From assembly GCF_019263705.2 (NCBI RefSeq), contig NZ_JADQDK010000001.1, positions 5,456,001-5,520,000 on the forward strand: a stretch of 64,000 nt of DNA. The letters are read 5' to 3'. Positions 8,133-15,535 of this stretch are shown here, in pieces (positions within the stretch are counted from its first letter, which is position 1; every line of letters begins with the position of its first letter). A model generated the notes under the pieces. It ran no database searches and was not told the DNA's origin. It worked only from the letters and a program-made list of their open reading frames with translations. Both the position numbers and the translations under genes were made by a program. The stretch comes from Pseudonocardia abyssalis. Its GTDB lineage: Bacteria; Actinomycetota; Actinomycetes; Mycobacteriales; Pseudonocardiaceae.

Positions 8133-9154
8133 CGCCGTCCGCGACGGGGCTGGTCGTAGCGGTTGCTGTTGTTGCCGCCGCGGCCGCGGAAGGCCGCGGT
8201 CGTGGTGTTGCGCGGGCGGCTGGGTGTCACCCACTCGTCCTTCGCGACCGGCACCTCGGGCTCCGGCTCGGCGTCCCCGGCGAGGCGACGGGTGGCGAGG
8301 TCGACGTCGCTGGAGTACTTGAGCAACGTGGCGAGCAGCGGACCCCGCTCGACCCCGCCGAGTACCGCGGCGGCCCGGGCGGCGTCCACCACCTCGGAGA
8401 TCGACGGTGGTTTGCGCAGCGGCATCTCCCGCAGCTTCCGGGCCAGCTCGACGACGTCGCCGATCAGGTCGTCGGCCACCTCGGGGGCGCGGCGGGAGAC
8501 GATCTCGGTCTCGCGGGCGGCGTCCGGGAAGTCGACGTGGAAGTGCAGGCAGCGGCGCTTGAGCGCGGGGGAGAGCTCACGGGTGTCGTTGGAGGTCAGC
8601 ACCACCCACGGCGTCGAGCGCGCGGTGAACGTGCCGACCTCGGGCACCGTGATCTGCCGCTCCGCGAGCACCTCCAGCAGCAGCGCCTCCATCGACTCCT
8701 CGGTCCTGTCCACCTCGTCGACGAGCAGCACGACCGGGTCCTCGGACAGCACCGTCTCCAGCAGCGGGCGCACCGAGAGGAAGTGCTCGGAGTACAGGCC
8801 GGTGTCCTGGTCGCGCAGGCGCTTCGCCGCGGACGCCATGTCGGGGGCGTCGGCGAGCGTCTCCCCGATCCGGTCGCGCAGCATCTGGACGTGCAGCAAC
8901 TGCTTGCCGTAGTCCCACTCGTAGAGGGCGCGGCCGTCGTCGAGGCCCTCGTAGCACTGCAGCCGGATCAACCGGCGCCCGCTCGCGAGCGCCAGCGACT
9001 TGGCGAGCTCGGTCTTGCCGACGCCGGCCGGCCCCTCCAGCAGCAGTGGTCGTTCGAGGCGGGTGGCGAGCAGGACCACGACGGCGAGGTCGGAGTCGAT
9101 GACGTAGTCCTGGCCCCGCAGGGCCTCGGCGACCTGTTCGGCGGTCTCGTACAC
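8129..9154 (-). CDS. MoxR-family AAA+ ATPase, cassette 2
   Basis: A 341-residue MoxR-type AAA+ ATPase. Motifs: Walker A GPAGVGKTE, Walker B LLVDEVD, sensor region TSNDTRELS, paired Arg followed by CLHFHVDFP. The segment RLIRLQCYEGLDDGRALYEWDYG is almost the same as in the cassette 1 ATPase, so the two are paralogues. It lacks the His-rich run and ends in an RG/N-rich basic tail (FRGRGGNNSNRYD). Start GTG at 9154 with GGGAG about ten bases upstream. The stop overlaps the start of the VWA partner. A hairpin repeat (9185-9237) separates it from the upstream dehydrogenase. It probably hydrolyses ATP to remodel or load a cofactor or metal into a client; the client is not proven. Confidence 0.9.
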   Translation of the reverse strand: MYETAEQVAEALRGQDYVIDSDLAVVVLLATRLERPLLLEGPAGVGKTELAKSLALASGRRLIRLQCYEGLDDGRALYEWDYGKQLLHVQMLRDRIGETLADAPDMASAAKRLRDQDTGLYSEHFLSVRPLLETVLSEDPVVLLVDEVDRTEESMEALLLEVLAERQITVPEVGTFTARSTPWVVLTSNDTRELSPALKRRCLHFHVDFPDAARETEIVSRRAPEVADDLIGDVVELARKLREMPLRKPPSISEVVDAARAAAVLGGVERGPLLATLLKYSSDVDLATRRLAGDAEPEPEVPVAKDEWVTPSRPRNTTTAAFRGRGGNNSNRYDQPRRGRR

Positions 9155-9184
9155 GGGTTGGGCTCTCCCGGGGCGGTCGGGAAC

Positions 9185-9237
9185 GGCAGTAAAGCCACCT
9201 TGCTGCCGTCTCGTGGCGGCAAAGTGGCTTTACTGCC
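9185..9237. repeat. GCAGTAAAGCCAC hairpin repeat, copy A
   Basis: Imperfect 53-bp inverted repeat; the left arm begins GGCAGTAAAGCCAC and the right arm ends GTGGCTTTACTGCC, with a centre GTCTCGT. Related copies lie at 41037-41087 and 59813-59867. It sits between the stop of dehydrogenase 2 and the start of MoxR 2, exactly where cassette 1 has a sequence-unrelated palindrome, so it may attenuate read-through. Mobile or REP-like origin is possible. Confidence 0.75.
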
Positions 9238-9249
9238 ATCCGGCTGGGG

Positions 9250-10521
9250 TCAGTAGGACTTCGAGAACGAGTGCTCGACCACCGGGATCAGCGACTCGAC
9301 GGTGCACTCCCGCGGGTTCGCCGGCGTGCAGTAGTCGCCCATCATGTGCTCGGAGATCTTGCGGATCGTCCCGTCGTCGGTGGGGATGACCTCGCCGACG
9401 CCCTTGTACTTGCCGGTGTTCATCCGGTTCTTGTCGTAGGTCGCGGGCGTCAGCGAACCGAAGTTGTCCGGGATGCCCACGTCCTGGGAGAGCCGGATGG
9501 CCTCCTCGACAGCGGCGTCGGCGGCCTGCACCGTGGTCATGTTCGTGGTGTCGACGCCGAGCGCCTTCGCGATCTTCGCGTAGCGCTCGTAGCGGCTGGG
9601 GAGGTTGTACTCCCACACGCGGGGCAGCGCGATGGCGTTGTTGAGCCCGTGGTGGGTGTCGAAGTACGCGCTGACGGCGTGCGACGCGGAGTGCACGATG
9701 CCCAGGCCGCCGGAGTTGAACGCCTGCGCCGCGATGTACTGCGCGCTCATCATCTTCGAGCGCGCCTCCAGGTTGCGCGGCTCGAACACCGCCTCGCGCA
9801 GGTACTTGCCGACCAGCTCGATCGAGTACAGCGCGTTGCCCAGCGAGGCGTCGAAGTCCAGGCGGGAGACGAACGGCTCGGAGCCGTGTGCGAGGACGTC
9901 GAAGCCGCAGTACGCGGTGAACTGCTGGGGGCAGGTGTAGTAGAGCAGCGGGTCGTCGAGCGCCAGGGTGCAGACGACGGCGTCGTCGAAGCCGACCCAC
10001 TTCTTCGGGTTGTCCATGTCCGAGGTGTCGGTGATGACGTACGCCCAGGACGTCTCCGAGCCGGTGCCGGCCGTGGTGGACACGGCGATATGCGGCGGGT
10101 TCTGCATGTTCGTGGACTTGGAGAAGCCCTCGAACTCGTTGATGTTGCGGCCGTCGTGCGCGATGACGACGCGGGCGCCCTTGGCGGCGTCGTGGGACGA
10201 GCCGCCGCCGACCGAGATGATGGAGTCGCACTTCTCGCTCTGGTAGAGCGCGGCGGCGTCCATGCAGTTGTAGTCCTTGGGGTTGGACTCCACCTTGTCG
10301 TAGACGACGACCTCGACGCCCTGGTGCTCGATCTTGCCCTTGAGCTCGTCGATGATCCCCGAACCGCGCAGACCGGTCGTGACGAGCAGGGTCCGCTTGA
10401 AGCCCAGGTTCTTCGCCTCGACACCCAGGATGTCGTGCGCGCCGACCCCGAGCAGGGCGCGCGGGAACGGGTGGAACTCCTTGATCGGGAAGTCCCAGAT
10501 CTGGTTGAGCTCGATGGCCAT
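9250..10521 (-). CDS. mno: NDMA-dependent methanol dehydrogenase (nicotinoprotein), cassette 2
   Basis: A 423-residue group III alcohol dehydrogenase that closely resembles, from memory of the family, the methanol:NDMA oxidoreductase of Amycolatopsis methanolica: WDFPIKEFHPFPRALLGVGA, VVYDKVESNPKDYN, IAVSTTAGTGSETSWAYVIT. GGGSSHD lies near 105-111, metal ligands in GFDVLAHGSE and GIVHSASH, and DTHHGLNNA follows. These enzymes oxidise methanol or other primary alcohols with tightly bound NADP(H) and need an external acceptor, with mycofactocin the likely physiological one. ATG 10521 follows GAGGAG by five bases. It is the first gene of the second dehydrogenase-MoxR-VWA cassette. Methanol as substrate is probable; broader alcohol use is possible. 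Confidence 0.9.
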   Translation of the reverse strand: MAIELNQIWDFPIKEFHPFPRALLGVGAHDILGVEAKNLGFKRTLLVTTGLRGSGIIDELKGKIEHQGVEVVVYDKVESNPKDYNCMDAAALYQSEKCDSIISVGGGSSHDAAKGARVVIAHDGRNINEFEGFSKSTNMQNPPHIAVSTTAGTGSETSWAYVITDTSDMDNPKKWVGFDDAVVCTLALDDPLLYYTCPQQFTAYCGFDVLAHGSEPFVSRLDFDASLGNALYSIELVGKYLREAVFEPRNLEARSKMMSAQYIAAQAFNSGGLGIVHSASHAVSAYFDTHHGLNNAIALPRVWEYNLPSRYERYAKIAKALGVDTTNMTTVQAADAAVEEAIRLSQDVGIPDNFGSLTPATYDKNRMNTGKYKGVGEVIPTDDGTIRKISEHMMGDYCTPANPRECTVESLIPVVEHSFSKSY

Positions 10522-10564
10522 GTGCACTCCTCGACGAGGCGACTACTGACTCGCCACACCCTGC

Positions 10565-10587
10565 CTGTTGCAATTCATCTGCAACAG
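10565..10587. promoter_or_regulatory. Candidate operator upstream of mno
   Basis: Inverted repeat CTGTTGCA - 7 bases - TGCAACAG, lying 44-66 bases upstream of the mno start and in no gene. The arms match perfectly. It is a candidate binding site for a dimeric regulator of cassette 2; no regulator gene adjoins it. Confidence 0.4.
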
Positions 10588-10608
10588 CTACTCGTGGGTG
10601 GGTCGTGC

Positions 10609-10626
10609 CCCCTCCGGTCGGAGGGG
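10609..10626. terminator. 18-bp palindrome (CCCCTCCG GT CGGAGGGG), right copy of a flanking pair
   Basis: Eight-base GC-rich arms around GT. It touches the stop codon of the DUF952-GNAT gene (TGA at 10627-10629 on the minus strand). An almost identical element (11700-11717) sits just before the start of the same gene. It could end transcription of that gene. Confidence 0.45.
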
Positions 10627-11685
10627 TCAGGTCCGGCCCGCGTCCCAGAGCCGGTTCGCCTCGACGAAGCCGCGCCGCCCGTACCAGGAGCGGGGGTGGT
10701 CGTCGGCCGCGGCGGTGAGCGTGACCAGGTCGCAGCCGGCCCCGGCGGCGATCGCGCGGGCGTCGGCGAGCAGGGCGTCGCCGTGTCCGCGCCCGCGGTG
10801 CGCGGCTCCGACCTCCACGCCGTCGAGATCGGCGGTGGCCCCGTCGATGCGCAGTACGGCCGACGCCACCACCTCGCCGTCGACGCGCAGGGCGAGGGCC
10901 CGCAGGTCGAGGACCCGCTCCTCCAGGAGGAGGCGGTCGGTGAGCTGCGCGACGTCGGCGTCGTCGACGCCGTGTCGGCGCCACTCGGCGTCCCAAGTCG
11001 GGCGCAGGGCCTCGACGTCGACGACCTCGGTGCGGCCGCACGTGCCCCCGGCCGGGCCGGTCATGCCGACGAGCTCCCGCACCCGCCATCCGGCGCCGGT
11101 GAGCGCCGCGGCCGTGCAGGCGTGCCGGTCGCCGAACAGGGTGGCGCGGCCCGTCCCGCTGCGCTCGGCGTCGGCGGCCACGGTGACGGCGTCGGTGTCG
11201 CCGTCGAGCAGCAGCCGGTTGTGCTTGTGTGACGCGGGCACCGGGTCGGTCCGCACGGCGACCCCGCCGGTCACCGGGACCTCGCCGGTGGCGGTGCGCC
11301 GGACCAGCGACGGCTCGAACGCGGCCTGGCGGCCCGCCGGGTCGACGCCCGGGAGCACCGGCGGGCCGAACCCGCCCGCGCCGCGGTACGGCACGACGGC
11401 CAGCACGGCCGACACGGGGACGGGCCCGTAGGCGTGCGGGAACCGCATCGACGCCGGATCGGTGGGCACGCCGGGCTCGAACCGGACCTCGACCCCGATC
11501 CGGGACGGGTCCAGGACCAGCAGGTTCAGGTCGGTGCGGCCGGCGAAGAGCCGGTTCGCGGGCAGGGTCACCTGGTCGGGCGTTGACAGGTGCACGAACT
11601 CCGCCACGGACGGCACGACGGCGCCCGTCGCGAGGTGGTGGCGCCACTCGGTGGTGGTCGCGAGATGCAGCAGGACGTCGCTCAC
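10627..11685 (-). CDS. DUF952-GNAT acetyltransferase fusion protein
   Basis: A two-domain protein of 352 residues. Residues about 1-105 match the DUF952 family (LLHLATTTEW, FVHLSTPDQV, RFPHAYGPVPVSAVL). The remainder is a GNAT N-acetyltransferase with the acetyl-CoA-binding segment VGAAHRGRGHGDALLADA (near 300) and the closing SWYGRRGFVEA. The substrate is unknown. GTG at 11685 places the DUF952 domain at the N-terminus; a farther start (11757) would run through the mftA promoter. It is transcribed away from mftA from a shared 126-base region. The position normally held by the TetR regulator mftR is occupied by this gene, so a link to mycofactocin is possible but unproven. Matched palindromes flank the gene. 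Confidence 0.75.
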   Translation of the reverse strand: MSDVLLHLATTTEWRHHLATGAVVPSVAEFVHLSTPDQVTLPANRLFAGRTDLNLLVLDPSRIGVEVRFEPGVPTDPASMRFPHAYGPVPVSAVLAVVPYRGAGGFGPPVLPGVDPAGRQAAFEPSLVRRTATGEVPVTGGVAVRTDPVPASHKHNRLLLDGDTDAVTVAADAERSGTGRATLFGDRHACTAAALTGAGWRVRELVGMTGPAGGTCGRTEVVDVEALRPTWDAEWRRHGVDDADVAQLTDRLLLEERVLDLRALALRVDGEVVASAVLRIDGATADLDGVEVGAAHRGRGHGDALLADARAIAAGAGCDLVTLTAAADDHPRSWYGRRGFVEANRLWDAGRT

Positions 11686-11699
11686 GACGTCATCCTGCG

Positions 11700-11717
11700 C
11701 CCCTCCGATCGGAGGGG
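11700..11717. repeat. 18-bp perfect palindrome CCCCTCCGATCGGAGGGG, left copy of a flanking pair
   Basis: Perfect palindrome 15 bases upstream of the DUF952-GNAT start. It differs by one base from the element at the other end of that gene (10609-10626). Inserted-cassette ends, an operator, or a hairpin shielding the mRNA 5' end are all possible. Confidence 0.5.
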
Positions 11718-11744
11718 GAGCCCCGACCGTTGGGCGGGCGGGTC

Positions 11745-11774
11745 TTGTCTCTGGCACCCGGTGCCAATTAGCGT
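11745..11774 (+). promoter_or_regulatory. mftA promoter with embedded GGCACC-C-GGTGCC operator
   Basis: A -35-like TTGTCT (11745-11750) and a -10-like TAGCGT (11769-11774) are 18 bases apart. The spacer holds the inverted repeat GGCACC C GGTGCC (11753-11765). A regulator bound there would block RNA polymerase, so a repressor is the simplest reading. The predicted start of transcription is about 30 bases before the mftA ATG. Confidence 0.5.
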
Positions 11775-11811
11775 CCGACCCGTCCTTATCGCTCGACGAC
11801 AGGAGCCGCCC

Positions 11812-11913
11812 ATGGCCCCCGCGCCCGACGCCCAGTCCGCCCCCGAGGAGCCCGTGGTCGAGGAGACCCTCGTCGAAGAGGTCTCGATCGACGGCATGTG
11901 CGGTGTCTACTAG
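11812..11913 (+). CDS. mftA: Mycofactocin precursor peptide MftA
   Basis: A 33-residue ribosomal precursor of the redox cofactor mycofactocin. The acidic leader is followed by the family's invariant C-terminal core IDGMCGVY. MftC decarboxylates and crosslinks the final Val-Tyr, and MftE releases the modified dipeptide. ATG 11812 follows AGGAG with seven bases between. The gene is too short for most gene callers but unmistakable in context: mftB and mftC follow immediately. It is driven by a promoter with an embedded palindrome at 11745-11774. Confidence 0.95.
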   Translation: MAPAPDAQSAPEEPVVEETLVEEVSIDGMCGVY

Positions 11914-11917
11914 AACC

Positions 11918-12226
11918 GTGGCGGCTGATGTCGACGCCGGGTCTGCTTCGGCAGGCCCGGCGTTCGACCCCGGTCTGCCGTTCCGGTGCAGCCCGAGCGT
12001 GGCGCTGCGCCCCGAGCCCTTCGGCGCGCTCGTCTACCACTTCGGCACCCGCAAGCTCTCGTTCCTGAAGACCCCGCAGCTCGTGGTGGTCGTCCGGGAC
12101 CTGGAGCAGTACCCCGACGTGCACGCCTCCATCGAGGCGGCCGGCGTCGAGGAGTCGCAGCGCCCCGCCTACCTGCGCGCCCTGGCCGGCCTCGCCGCCA
12201 ACGGCACCATCGAACCGCGATCTTGA
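11918..12226 (+). CDS. mftB: Mycofactocin peptide chaperone MftB
   Basis: A RiPP recognition element (PqqD-like) protein that binds the MftA leader and presents the peptide to the radical SAM enzyme MftC. The 102-residue product has the typical segment ALRPEPFGALVYHFGTRKLS followed by FLKTPQLVVVVRDL. The start is uncertain: GTG 11918 is chosen, while in-frame GTG 11903 would overlap mftA by 11 bases; neither has a strong ribosome-binding site, as expected for translational coupling to mftA. mftC begins 13 bases after its stop. Confidence 0.88.
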   Translation: MAADVDAGSASAGPAFDPGLPFRCSPSVALRPEPFGALVYHFGTRKLSFLKTPQLVVVVRDLEQYPDVHASIEAAGVEESQRPAYLRALAGLAANGTIEPRS

Positions 12227-12239
12227 GTCTGGAGCGCCC

Positions 12240-13454
12240 GTGAAGCTGGTCGACCACTTCCAGTACGGCCTGAACTCCCCCATCTGCCTGACCTGGGAGC
12301 TCACCTACGCCTGCAACCTGGCGTGCGTGCACTGCCTGTCGTCCTCCGGCCGCCGTGACCCCAACGAGCTCACCACGGCCGAGGCCAAGGGGGTGATCGA
12401 CGAGCTGCAGCGGATGCAGGTCTTCTACATCAACATCGGCGGTGGTGAGCCGACCGTGCGTCCCGACTTCTGGGAGCTGCTCGACTACTCGATCGACCAC
12501 AACGTCGGCGTCAAGTTCTCGACGAACGGCATCAAGCTCGACAAGAAGCGCTCGGCGCAGCTCGCACGGACCGACTACGTCGACGTGCAGATCTCGCTCG
12601 ACGGTGCCACCGCCGAGGTCAACGACCACGTCCGCGGCCCCGGCTCCTACGACACCGCGATCCGCGCGCTGGAGAACCTCGCCGAGGCGGGCTTCGGCCA
12701 GCCGAAGATCTCGGTGGTCATGACGCGGCAGAACGTCGACCAGCTCGACGAGTTCAAGTCGATCGCCGACAAGTACAACGCCCAGCTGCGGATCACCCGG
12801 CTGCGCCCGTCCGGCCGCGGCGCCGACGTCTGGGACGAGCTGCACCCGCTCCCGTCGCAGCAGAAGCAGATGTACGACTGGCTGGTGGCCAAGGGCGACT
12901 CGGTCCTCACGGGCGACTCGTTCTTCCACCTCTCCGCGTTCGGCGAGGCCCTGCCCGGGCTGAACCTGTGCGGTGCGGGCCGCGTGGTCTGCCTGATTGA
13001 CCCGGTCGGGGACGTCTACGCCTGCCCGTTCGCGATCCACGACAACTTCCTCGCCGGCAACCTCCGCTCGCCCGGCGGCTTCCAGGAGATCTGGGAGAAC
13101 TCGGAGCTGTTCACCGAGCTGCGCCAGCCGCAGACCGGTGGCGCGTGCGCGTCCTGCATGCACTACGACTCGTGCCAGGGCGGGTGCATGGCGGCCAAGT
13201 TCTTCACCGGCCTCCCGCTCGACGGGCCCGACCCGGAGTGCGTCCGCGGGTTCGGCGAGCAGGCCCTCGCGGCGCGCGACGGCGTGGAGATCCCGAAGTC
13301 CGAGGTCGACCACTCGCGCTCGGCCCCGCGGAACTCCCGCACGCCGAAGGCGCCGGTGATGCTGCAGATCGGCATGGGCCGCCCGGACAAGTCGTGCGAC
13401 CCGAGCCCGCTGGCCGCACCGGCGGCGCTGACGCAGGCGTCGGCGCGGGCCTGA
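12240..13454 (+). CDS. mftC: Mycofactocin radical SAM maturase MftC
   Basis: A radical S-adenosylmethionine enzyme that oxidatively decarboxylates the terminal Tyr of MftA and then joins it to the preceding Val. The 404 residues include the [4Fe-4S]-SAM motif CNLACVHC (Cys25, 29, 32), GGGEPT, and a C-terminal SPASM region with auxiliary-cluster cysteines (LCGAGR, VYACPF, CASCMHYDSCQGGC). GTG 12240 has GGAG upstream. It is co-directional with mftAB. A strong hairpin (13468-13512) follows, which may limit read-through into the flavoenzyme genes. Confidence 0.95.
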   Translation: MKLVDHFQYGLNSPICLTWELTYACNLACVHCLSSSGRRDPNELTTAEAKGVIDELQRMQVFYINIGGGEPTVRPDFWELLDYSIDHNVGVKFSTNGIKLDKKRSAQLARTDYVDVQISLDGATAEVNDHVRGPGSYDTAIRALENLAEAGFGQPKISVVMTRQNVDQLDEFKSIADKYNAQLRITRLRPSGRGADVWDELHPLPSQQKQMYDWLVAKGDSVLTGDSFFHLSAFGEALPGLNLCGAGRVVCLIDPVGDVYACPFAIHDNFLAGNLRSPGGFQEIWENSELFTELRQPQTGGACASCMHYDSCQGGCMAAKFFTGLPLDGPDPECVRGFGEQALAARDGVEIPKSEVDHSRSAPRNSRTPKAPVMLQIGMGRPDKSCDPSPLAAPAALTQASARA

Positions 13455-13467
13455 CCTCGCCGCGACA

Positions 13468-13512
13468 CGAACGGCACTCTCGTCCAGTGGGTGGGGACGA
13501 GGGTGCCGTTCG
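13468..13512. terminator. Hairpin after mftC (18-bp arms, 9-base loop)
   Basis: Arms CGAACGGCACTCTCGTCC and GGACGAGGGTGCCGTTCG pair with one G-T wobble around the loop AGTGGGTGG. It starts 13 bases after the mftC stop. One candidate GTG start of the next gene (13487) is inside the loop, so this could be a terminator/attenuator or a structure that controls initiation. Confidence 0.6.
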
Positions 13513-15535
13513 TTCGTTGGTCGGCCCGGTGACCCTGCGCGGGCGCACCGCCCCGTCGCGGGTGCTGTTCGGGCCGCACGTCACCAACCTCGGGTCCCGG
13601 CGCTCGGTCTCCCCGCGGCACGTCGCGTACTACGCGCGGCGGGCCGTCGGGGGTGCGGGCGTGATCGTCACCGAGACGGCGTCGGTGCACGAATCCGACT
13701 GGCCCTACGAGCGCGCCCCGCTGGCCGCCGACTGCGCCGACGGGTGGGCGTCCGTAGTCCGGGCCTGCCGTCCGGCGCTCGTCCTCGCCGGGCTCGGGCA
13801 CGCCGGTGCACAGGGCAGCTCGGCGTACGGGCAGCAGGCGCTGTGGGCCCCGTCGCGCGTCGCCGACGTGGCCTCGCGCGAGGTGCCGACGGAGATGGAG
13901 CAGCCCGAGATCGTCGCGCTGGTGGCCGGTTTCGCGGCCGCCGCCGCGTGGGCCGTCGACGCCGGGTGCGACGGCGTGGAGGTCGACGCGGGGCAGCACT
14001 CGCTGCTGCGCCAGTTCCTGTCCGGGCTGACGAACCACCGCACCGACGCCTACTCCGACCGGGACCGGCTGCTGCGCGAGGTGCTCGCGGCCGTGCGCAC
14101 CGCGATCGGAGACGCCCACGTGCTGGGCCTGCGCCTGTGCTGCGACGAGCTCGCGCCCTGGGCGGGCATCACGCCCGACTCGGCGGCCGCGACCCTCGCG
14201 GGGTGCGGGGAGGCCGACTACGTCGTGCCGGTCCGCGGCAGCGGCCTGTCCGTCTCGGCCACCCGCCCCGACCTGCACACCCCTCCCGGCTTCAACCGTG
14301 CCCTCTGCGGCACCGTGGGCGCGGCGCCGGGGCTGGGAGCGGAGGGCGGAACCCCGCCGATCAGGGCGGGGAGGTCGTCAGATGATCTCCAGGGACGACG
14401 TTCCGGCCTTGGTCGACGGGTCGCGGTGGTGTTGCAGGGCAGCGTCGTGTCCCCCGAGGACGCCCGGGCCGCGCTCGACGACGGGGTGTGCGACCTCGTC
14501 GAGATGACGCGCGCGCAGATCGCCGCCCCCGACCTCGTCGCCCACGTCCGCGCGGGCACCCCGGAGCGGATCCGGCCGTGCACGCTGTCCAACCAGCGCT
14601 CCGCGGTACGCGACCCGCGCAACCCGATCGTCTCCGACGAGGCCGAGCCCGACGCCGGGCACGAGACCGACCCCGTCCCGCCGCCGGCCGGCCCGCCCCG
14701 CGACGTGCTGGTCGTGGGCGGCGGTGCGGCGGGGCTGGAGGCGGCCAGGGTGCTGGCGACGGCCGGGCACGGGGTGCGGCTGGTCGAGCAGGCCGACGTG
14801 CTGGGCGGGGCGCTGCTCCTCGCCGCGGCGGTCCACGGGCGGGCGCGGATGGGGCTGCTGGTGCCGTGGTGGACCGCCGAACTGGCGCGGCTGGGGGTGG
14901 CGGTCGAGACCGGTGTCCGCGTCACCGCCGACGACCTCGACGCCGCGGGGCCGCACGTGGTCCTCGCGACCGGGTCGCGCCCCGGCCCGCTCCCGTACGA
15001 CACCGACGGGCCGGTCCTCGCCGCGGCGGAGTTCGAGGCGGGCGTCCTGGCCGGAGCGGGGCTGCCGCCGGGTCCCGTCCTCGTCCACGACCCGCTCGGC
15101 GACTGGACCGGCGTCGGGATCGCCGAGCAGCTCGCCGCCGGAGGCCGGGAGACCGTGCTCGTCACCCCCGACCAGGTCGCGGGAACCCAGCTCGCGATCA
15201 CCGGCGACCTGGCCCCGGCCAACGCCCGGCTGGACCGGGCCGGGGTCGTGCGCGAGCTGCGCTCCCGGCTGGTCCACGTGCGCGACGGGCGGGCGGTGCT
15301 GGCGCACGTCTGGACCGGGGAGCGTCGCACCGTGGCGTGTGCCGCGGTGGTCGACTGCGGCCACCGACTCCCCGAGGACGCCCTGTGGCGCGCCCGGCCC
15401 CACCTGCCGCGCGCCGGCGACTGCGTCGCGCCGCGCACCGTGCACGAGGCCGTGCTGGAGGGCCGTCGGGCCGCGGTGGAGGCCGTGCGCGGACGAGGCG
15501 GCCCGGGCGAGCGTCTCCGCGCACGGCCGTGCTGA
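13487..15535 (+). CDS. Mycofactocin-system OYE/FadH-family oxidoreductase 1 (lacking most Fe-S ligands)
   Basis: A flavin enzyme of about 682 residues related to old yellow enzyme and 2,4-dienoyl-CoA reductase: N-terminal FMN TIM barrel (VLFGPHVTNLGS, AYYARRAVGGAGVIVTE), then an FAD/NAD(P)-binding part (VLVVGGGAAGLEAARVL). The family is known to accompany mycofactocin genes; its reaction is unknown. Oddities: the [4Fe-4S] site reads C365-S368-S372-D384 where its neighbour has four Cys at the same spacing, and an extra 20-30 residue polar segment (around nt 14326-14413) precedes GRRVAVVLQGS. The start is unsure: GTG 13487 lies in a hairpin loop; TTG 13517 or GTG 13529 are alternatives. Its last 7 bases overlap the next gene. 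Confidence 0.8.
   Translation: MGGDEGAVRSLVGPVTLRGRTAPSRVLFGPHVTNLGSRRSVSPRHVAYYARRAVGGAGVIVTETASVHESDWPYERAPLAADCADGWASVVRACRPALVLAGLGHAGAQGSSAYGQQALWAPSRVADVASREVPTEMEQPEIVALVAGFAAAAAWAVDAGCDGVEVDAGQHSLLRQFLSGLTNHRTDAYSDRDRLLREVLAAVRTAIGDAHVLGLRLCCDELAPWAGITPDSAAATLAGCGEADYVVPVRGSGLSVSATRPDLHTPPGFNRALCGTVGAAPGLGAEGGTPPIRAGRSSDDLQGRRSGLGRRVAVVLQGSVVSPEDARAALDDGVCDLVEMTRAQIAAPDLVAHVRAGTPERIRPCTLSNQRSAVRDPRNPIVSDEAEPDAGHETDPVPPPAGPPRDVLVVGGGAAGLEAARVLATAGHGVRLVEQADVLGGALLLAAAVHGRARMGLLVPWWTAELARLGVAVETGVRVTADDLDAAGPHVVLATGSRPGPLPYDTDGPVLAAAEFEAGVLAGAGLPPGPVLVHDPLGDWTGVGIAEQLAAGGRETVLVTPDQVAGTQLAITGDLAPANARLDRAGVVRELRSRLVHVRDGRAVLAHVWTGERRTVACAAVVDCGHRLPEDALWRARPHLPRAGDCVAPRTVHEAVLEGRRAAVEAVRGRGGPGERLRARPC

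Noticed and set aside
10609..11717. Insertion sequence bounded by the two 18-bp palindromes.
   Set aside because: The gene between them is not a transposase and no target duplication is visible.
13487..15535. The extra segment of OYE 1 as an intein or inserted domain.
   Set aside because: It is only 20-30 residues long and has no splice-junction residues or domain features.
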